Below, in pieces: positions 24,432 to 28,563 of a stretch of 28,563 bases of DNA. The first letter of the stretch is position 1. Each line of letters opens with the position of its first letter. This DNA comes from Bacilli bacterium (GTDB lineage Bacteria; Bacillota_I; Bacilli_A; RF39; UBA660). A program made the translations under genes and the position numbers. Under the pieces are notes generated by a model that saw only the letters and a list, made by a program, of their open reading frames with translations, was not told where the DNA came from and searched no databases. The stretch is taken from NCBI GenBank assembly GCA_028703035.1, contig JAQVNR010000009.1:1-28563 (forward strand), in the 5' to 3' direction.

Positions 24432-25694
24432 TTACATATGTCCCTCTAAATACTCAACTAAATTATTAATATTTACTTTTTCTTCTTCTTTAGTTAAATT
24501 ATCTTTTACATTAACTAACATTTCATTTAAATCTCCATCATTTAAAATAACTAAATATTTTGCATTCATTCTATCAGCTGATTTAAATTGTCCTTTTAGA
24601 CTTTTATCTAAATAATCAGTTTCAGTAATAAAACCATTTAATCTAAGTTCTTGAGTTAGAAAACTAGCTGTTTCTTTTTCACAGTTTGATACATACATAA
24701 TATAAACATCAAGATTGGTTTTTAAGTCAAAATTAACTCCAGAATAATCCATTGCCATTATTGTGCGGTCATAACCCATTGCAAACCCAACAGCTGGTAC
24801 TTTTGGCCCTCCTAGTTTTTCAATTAGTCCATTATAACGGCCTCCGCCACCTAATGCAAGATTACCCATAACTGGAACATCTGCAACAATTTCAAAGACA
24901 ACATGGTTATAATAATCAAGTCCTCTTACTAATCTTGGGTCTTCCACAAAATTAATATCCATTAATTCTAAATATTCTTTTAAAGTATTATATCTTTCTA
25001 AACTTACATCATTTAAATAATCTATTGTATAAGGAGCATTTTTTAAAATTTCACTATCACAATCTATTTTACAATCTAAAACTCTTAATGGATTTTTTTC
25101 AAGTCTTTTCTTACAATCATTACACAATGAATCTTTATAAGGAATTAAATACTCGAGTAAAGCCTCTTTATAATTTTTGCGCGCCTCATCATCTCCTAAA
25201 GTATTAATTTTAATTGTAACATTCTTAAGACCGAATAAACAGTAAGTGTGATAAGCAATACCAATTACATCTATATCTGCTAGTACATCATCAGCCCCAA
25301 TAAATTCTACACCAAACTGAGTAAGTTCGCGATATCTACCAAGCTGCGGTCTATCATAACGATACATCTTTTCATTATAATATACTTTAACAGGTTCAGT
25401 AAGATTTCCATACATCTTATTTTCAATAAACCAGCGACATACCCCAGCAGTACCCTCTGGTCTTAAAGTAATATCTCTTCCCCCACGATCTTTAAAATCA
25501 TAAGTTTCTTTACTAACAATATCAGTAGAATCCCCTATACCTCTATGAAATAATTCACTAGCCTCAAAAACTGGTGTTTCAATATAACCATAATTATATT
25601 TTTCACAAATAATACGTATAAGGTCATTTACATATATTCTCTTTTTAGTTTCATCACCATAAATATCTATTGTCCCTTTTTGTTTAATAATCAT
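24432..25694 (-). CDS. hisS: Histidyl-tRNA synthetase
   Basis: This class II synthetase charges tRNA-His. The 420 residues show motif 1 (YIETPVFEASELFHRGIGDSTDIVSKETYDF), motif 2 (DITLRPEGTAGVCRWFIEN and YRYDRPQLGRYRELTQFGVEFIG), the histidine-specific LVRGLDYYNHVVFEI, motif 3 (PAVGFAMGYDRTIMAM) and the C-terminal anticodon domain. It is the first gene after the T-box leader. AGGAGAG precedes ATG 25694. The aspS gene follows after 34 bases without a visible terminator. Confidence 0.97.
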   Translation of the reverse strand: MIIKQKGTIDIYGDETKKRIYVNDLIRIICEKYNYGYIETPVFEASELFHRGIGDSTDIVSKETYDFKDRGGRDITLRPEGTAGVCRWFIENKMYGNLTEPVKVYYNEKMYRYDRPQLGRYRELTQFGVEFIGADDVLADIDVIGIAYHTYCLFGLKNVTIKINTLGDDEARKNYKEALLEYLIPYKDSLCNDCKKRLEKNPLRVLDCKIDCDSEILKNAPYTIDYLNDVSLERYNTLKEYLELMDINFVEDPRLVRGLDYYNHVVFEIVADVPVMGNLALGGGGRYNGLIEKLGGPKVPAVGFAMGYDRTIMAMDYSGVNFDLKTNLDVYIMYVSNCEKETASFLTQELRLNGFITETDYLDKSLKGQFKSADRMNAKYLVILNDGDLNEMLVNVKDNLTKEEEKVNINNLVEYLEGHM

Positions 25695-25711
25695 TTTAAT
25701 CTCTCCTCTTT

Positions 25712-25919
25712 CTAAAATAAAAACACCAGGTGTATGTAAGGACGAATTATTAAATCCGCGGTGCCACCTTACTTTACTAGTGTACGCTCATTTATTCTTA
25801 ACGCGAATGAAACGCTTTGTTATTTAAAAGATTGTTCAAACCAATATTTAACTAGACTTTTCCATCTAATAAGCCCTCTCTTTAAGTATCAATAAAAGTT
25901 CATTTCTTCTAACAAATCT
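25712..25919 (-). ncRNA. T-box riboswitch leader of hisS-aspS-gatCAB
   Basis: On the minus strand the T-box core AAGGTGGCACCGCGG (25770-25756) is followed by a standard antiterminator ending TCGTCCTTAC; a T-rich run (25723-25714) closes the leader. The tRNA-pairing bases are UGGC, so the discriminator base must be G; this excludes tRNA-His (C73) and fits tRNA-Asn, Asp or Glu. Stem I closes with AGATT (25919-25915) and AATCT (25833-25829). Directly above it the 3' strand reads GAAC (25837-25834), containing AAC (Asn, followed by A) and GAA (Glu). An alternative pairing of the base would bury part of this site. The terminator stem itself is not clear by eye. Confidence 0.85.
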
Positions 25920-25925
25920 ATCTAA

Positions 25926-25954
25926 ATTTTACTGTAAATTTAAGGCTTTGTCAA
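25926..25954 (-). promoter_or_regulatory. Consensus promoter of the hisS operon
   Basis: On the minus strand TTGACA (25954-25949), a 17-base spacer and TAAAAT (25931-25926) form a near-perfect sigma-A promoter about 7 bases before the T-box leader. Confidence 0.85.
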
Positions 25955-26404
25955 GGAAAATCAGATAGAAGAACAACAAACAGTTCATCTTCTACTTATT
26001 TATATCTTACATAGTAAATCTTCAGTTAAATAAGAATTATATCTTTTATATAAATAACTCGGTAGTAAACAAAATAATCATCTTTAATCAGGATATTTAT
26101 TTACTCAATTAATTAATTCCATAAGTTAAATATACTCTTTTTCCATAAATATTTATATCCGCTATTTATATTTTACCAGTACCTCCTTCTAAATTCAGTT
26201 AAGCTCATATAATCCTCTCCTTCAAATGCAATTAAAAATGCACTTAACTTTTAATTAAGCACATTTAAATTTTTATTATTAGAATTTTCTCTCCAGACAC
26301 AGTTAACTAGAAAAGCTCATGATTACTGCCACTGCGATTATAATTTTATCATTTTTATCATTTTTATCTATTTTATTGTGGAAAACTTTTTTGAAAGAAA
26401 AGTT
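25955..26404. other. Non-coding stretch between the T-box promoter and the hairpin cluster
   Basis: About 450 bases without a convincing gene. It contains an imperfect 12-bp stem (26236-26247 with 26255-26266) that is followed by T-rich sequence on both strands, an 11-codon open frame with a good binding site (listed separately), and a bulged inverted repeat near 25963-25995. A minus-strand open frame that ends in a hydrophobic stretch (VAVIM at its end) near 26300 has no start codon. I see no tRNA or known RNA here. Confidence 0.4.
26173..26208 (-). CDS. Possible 11-residue leader peptide or gene remnant
   Basis: A 12-codon frame encoding MSLTEFRRRYW follows GAAGGAGAGG on the minus strand, an unusually good ribosome binding site for this window. 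A stem-loop with a T-rich tail lies just upstream (26236-26266). The product is short and basic with aromatic residues. It could be a leader peptide, a small toxin-like peptide, or the start of a decayed gene. Support is only the binding site. Confidence 0.25.
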   Translation of the reverse strand: MSLTEFRRRYW

Positions 26405-26433
26405 CTTTTTGGAAGTGTTCCACTTCCAAAAAG
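26405..26433. repeat. Perfect 13-bp hairpin with 3-base loop
   Basis: CTTTTTGGAAGTG (26405-26417) is the exact reverse complement of 26421-26433; the loop is TTC. It has no flanking T run on the plus strand. On the minus strand it could end transcripts from the large surface gene, but it is about 155 bases beyond that gene's stop. Confidence 0.6.
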
Positions 26434-26491
26434 CGATATACTTTGTTCTTATCTTTTATTTAAAGCAAGTGGACGTACTTTGGGTTTAAAA

Positions 26492-26525
26492 GTCGCTTCG
26501 CTCCAAAGGTCGCTCCGCTCCAAGG
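26492..26525. repeat. Two tandem 17-base repeats
   Basis: GTCGCTTCGCTCCAAAG (26492-26508) is followed at once by GTCGCTCCGCTCCAAGG (26509-26525), with two differences. The G+C content is far above the surroundings. Confidence 0.6.
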
Positions 26526-26585
26526 GTCAGCATAGCTGACAGGGAGCCTTTCGGCTCAGGAAAATAATTTCTCCGAAATTATTTT
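26526..26585. repeat. Three successive hairpins directly after the surface-protein gene
   Basis: GTCAGC-ATA-GCTGAC (26526-26540, 6 bp), GAGCC-TTTC-GGCTC (26544-26557, 5 bp; on the gene strand the loop reads GAAA) and an 11-bp stem AAAATAATTTC with GAAATTATTTT around TCC (26561-26585). The last is 2 bases from the stop codon and could be the terminator. The stacked arrangement and the GNRA-type loop resemble the hairpins that follow variable repeats of diversity-generating retroelements. Confidence 0.65.
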
Positions 26586-26587
26586 TA

Positions 26588-26730
26588 CTACCCGACACGG
26601 ACCACAGGCCGAAACGTGTAGTAGACACCGGCAAGGCCATCCGTATTGCTGAAGCTGAAGAGGCCAGCGTTGGTACCATTGTCCCAATTACCACCCCGAA
26701 GGAACCAGGGATTGGACGTGCGCGGCATGG
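26588..26730 (-). repeat. Probable variable repeat of a diversity-generating retroelement
   Basis: This is the 3' end of the surface gene. The codons after RGGNW that would be variable (GAC, then AGC, AGC, GAT, CTT, GGT, GTC, TAC, TAC) nearly all end in C or T, as expected if the template has AAC or AAT codons that were changed by adenine-specific mutagenesis. The region ends in GC-rich sequence and the stop codon, and hairpins follow directly. The template repeat and reverse transcriptase are not in the window, so this is inference. Confidence 0.5.
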
Positions 26731-28498
26731 AAGAATAATCTCCGTACCAGCTAGTTGAATTATCTCCAGTACTACTTGTTTCATATATAGCATCTCCATA
26801 GATATTTTTATTGGCTGCATAGTTTAAAGGTTTTGTGTCACTTGCTCCCATTTCGTATATATTCTTATATTTATCATCCGCATTTAATATGCTTTGACCA
26901 TAAGTTTGTAGATTGGCATTACCATTACCTACGTATGCTGATACTCGCTCCCATGCTCCTCCACTCATATCATATACTCCATATATATTATGAGTAGTGC
27001 TAGCATATACACCTTTGGAAGTATTATAAGCATTGCACCCTGTAGTACTTGTTGCTGTTGCACTATCACCTGCACAACCTGTTAAATAATCACTATTATT
27101 ATTAATATAGACTTCTGCATTTGCTCCATATGCTGATTTAGAAAGATATGCTATTGCTCCCCATTCTAAGTTTGTAAGCATATGAGGGTCTACTTCATCA
27201 GCTTCCCATCCATATTTTGTATTGGTTTTCATGCTTATAGCTGCATCAAATTGTTCTCCTATTGTCATCTTTCTTAATGAAGCTTCATCAGGAAGGATAT
27301 TTATATTATCTGATGTTCCACTTGGTTCAAATTTTGCTACCCAAAAGCCAAGTTTTGAGCCTTCTACATCAAAAGCAGGATGTAGGAAGTGATTATTTGA
27401 TGTATTTTTTCCTTCTGTGCTAGAGTCATAGTCTATTGTTTCTATTGATGTATTACTTTCATTAGCGTTTGTTTCTTTTTTTAAAAATTCGATATCAATT
27501 GTTCCTGCTGTTTCTTCTCCTGCTCCTGTACTTAAGTGATATCCACTTGTTATTTGATATGCATATCTTGGAATCCAAACCCAGTATGAGCCATCAGCTG
27601 TTTTAGCATTAGCCCACTTCTTCTCATTATAATCATACCACGTAGAATCATCTTTAGTTGTTTCTGTTTCGTTAAATTCATCATCCCATTTTACTGGAGT
27701 CATTCCCGTAAATAAGACAGGTCGATTTACTCCTTTGTTTTCATTGTAAGGACTATTAAAATAAACATTACATACTGTTTTTCCTGAATCCGCACCAGTT
27801 ATGGTTACTTTCCATTTGGTTCCATTCCAAGTAGCCGACCCGCTTGCGTTTGATTCTAACTTGTTTGTTTTACACTCTACTGTTGCTGTGTAATAACTGG
27901 TTGTTGGAAATTCTGTTGATATGGTTCCCTCAATTATTGCTGCGATTGTTACATCTTCTTCGTTATATTCATATTTTATTTTTTCTTCTAAAGTTAGTGT
28001 ATTATGAATGTAGCCGGCATTTATACCAAATATTAAATAATATTCATCATCAGTATTGTTGGTAATACCTAATCTTACTACTTTAGATTCATATGCTTCG
28101 ATTTTGTCTGTTACTGGATCAGTTGTTCTTGTTGAGTATTCGACTAATAAGTTTTCTGGTGTTTCTTCCATTAAAGAATCACAATCTTCTGCACTACATA
28201 CTTCATAGATTAGTTCATATTGTGAGTCTACTGAATTAAGTGAGCTTATAATAATAGTTGCTATAGTTTCTTCATTTGCTGGAACAGATATTATTCTTGT
28301 TTCTTGACCATTAATTTTTAAGTTATAATTCATATCTGCAACTTTTATATTAGCAACATCTTTTTTACTACTACTTGTAAATTCACTAAAAGCTATAGTT
28401 GATATAATAGCAAATAATACAATGCAAACATAAGTAGCAAGTAACATAAATCTTTTACTTGACATTACTTTATAAATATTTTTAAAAACTTTTTCCAT
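26588..28498 (-). CDS. Surface-anchored protein with FGE/C-type-lectin-like C-terminus; probable retroelement diversification target
   Basis: The 636 residues start with a basic head and one transmembrane signal anchor (about 17-37), so the rest is outside the cell. Residues about 45-250 are beta-rich modules with few hydrophobic clusters. From about 262 comes a domain with WYDYNEKKWANA, DGSYWVWIPRYAYQI, LTNLEWGAIAYL, YGVYDMSGGAWERVSAY and the end NPWFLRGGNWDNGTNAGLF to FRPVVRVG, the pattern of the formylglycine-generating-enzyme/C-type-lectin fold. It is probably a binding protein, not an enzyme. The last ~140 bases (from codon 591) are about 59 % G+C against about 32 % just before. AAAGGG precedes ATG 28498. 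It ends with tandem stops TAG TAA. Confidence 0.75.
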   Translation of the reverse strand: MEKVFKNIYKVMSSKRFMLLATYVCIVLFAIISTIAFSEFTSSSKKDVANIKVADMNYNLKINGQETRIISVPANEETIATIIISSLNSVDSQYELIYEVCSAEDCDSLMEETPENLLVEYSTRTTDPVTDKIEAYESKVVRLGITNNTDDEYYLIFGINAGYIHNTLTLEEKIKYEYNEEDVTIAAIIEGTISTEFPTTSYYTATVECKTNKLESNASGSATWNGTKWKVTITGADSGKTVCNVYFNSPYNENKGVNRPVLFTGMTPVKWDDEFNETETTKDDSTWYDYNEKKWANAKTADGSYWVWIPRYAYQITSGYHLSTGAGEETAGTIDIEFLKKETNANESNTSIETIDYDSSTEGKNTSNNHFLHPAFDVEGSKLGFWVAKFEPSGTSDNINILPDEASLRKMTIGEQFDAAISMKTNTKYGWEADEVDPHMLTNLEWGAIAYLSKSAYGANAEVYINNNSDYLTGCAGDSATATSTTGCNAYNTSKGVYASTTHNIYGVYDMSGGAWERVSAYVGNGNANLQTYGQSILNADDKYKNIYEMGASDTKPLNYAANKNIYGDAIYETSSTGDNSTSWYGDYSSMPRTSNPWFLRGGNWDNGTNAGLFSFSNTDGLAGVYYTFRPVVRVG

Positions 28499-28525
28499 AA
28501 TATTACCCTTTCAGTATCTTATTAG

Positions 28526-28554
28526 ATTATAACTTATTTTTTGATATTTAACAA
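28526..28554 (-). promoter_or_regulatory. Promoter of the surface-protein gene
   Basis: On the minus strand TTGTTA (28554-28549), a 17-base spacer and TATAAT (28531-28526), 27 bases before the ATG. Confidence 0.65.
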
Positions 28555-28563
28555 TATAGTATT

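Noticed and set aside
25712..25919. Histidine-specific T-box
   Set aside because: tRNA-His has discriminator C and would need UGGG; the sequence has UGGC, and no CAC or CAU was found at the specifier position.
26296..26460. Minus-strand open frame ending in a hydrophobic stretch (VAVIM)
   Set aside because: There is no start codon until near its end and no binding site, and it passes through the 13-bp hairpin.
26527..26820. Minus-strand open frame of 97 codons across the end of the surface gene
   Set aside because: It is a shadow frame created by the GC-rich 3' end and the hairpins; the frame of the 636-residue protein has the clear FGE-like ending.
25955..28563. Reverse transcriptase or template repeat for the suspected retroelement
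   Set aside because: Looked for repeated AAC-rich sequence and for another large frame; none is present in the window.
1..28563. CRISPR array, tRNA or rRNA genes, insertion sequences
   Set aside because: No regularly spaced repeats, no tRNA T-arm-like sequences and no transposase were found.

Overview
The window is AT-rich, dense chromosomal DNA from a low-GC Bacillota, probably a gut-type Bacilli lineage close to the Mollicutes/RF39 side of the tree (the lineage is an inference). Supporting this are the dnaG-rpoD-trmK block, the hisS-aspS-gatCAB operon, the tcdA/rarA neighbourhood with a 6S RNA, a T-box leader and small Firmicute-type membrane proteins. Trp is encoded by TGG and one gene (the HerA-like ATPase) ends in TGA, so the standard bacterial code is used rather than the Mycoplasma code.

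Left part (1-9.8 kb, + strand): a membrane-anchored protein of unknown function; a two-gene unit for an RnfC-like iron-sulfur protein and an RnfD/NqrB-like membrane protein without the other Rnf subunits; the primase, primary sigma factor and TrmK operon; a 39-residue DUF4044-like membrane peptide on the opposite strand; a SpoIIM-like membrane protein; the tRNA 2-thiouridylase MnmA; an XRE-type DNA-binding protein behind a consensus promoter; and a small membrane protein.

Middle part (9.8-19.5 kb, both strands): a ZIP metal transporter; a 41-residue Asn/Lys/Arg-rich protein whose stop codon abuts that of a Xer recombinase; RarA and GpsA; TcdA preceded by a 6S RNA gene; a HerA-like ATPase, short-chain dehydrogenase and TtcA-like tRNA thiolase unit; and a rearrangement scar where a GNAT acetyltransferase and the tail of a DUF4143 ATPase meet head to head, both without proper starts.

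Right part (19.5-28.56 kb, - strand): hisS-aspS-gatC-gatA-gatB, tightly overlapped and led by a T-box whose acceptor-pairing base excludes tRNA-His and whose specifier region reads GAAC. This fits control by tRNA-Asn, and possibly tRNA-Glu, in an organism that makes Asn-tRNA and/or Gln-tRNA by transamidation. A roughly 630-base non-coding stretch with several hairpins follows.

The last gene encodes a 636-residue surface-anchored protein with an FGE/C-type-lectin-like domain. Its last ~140 bases jump to about 59 % G+C, against about 32 % just upstream, and its stop codon is followed at once by a run of hairpins, one with a GAAA tetraloop. This is the expected layout of a variable repeat in a target of a diversity-generating retroelement. 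No reverse transcriptase or template repeat is in the window, so any such system would act from elsewhere in the genome. This is the most interesting locus here.
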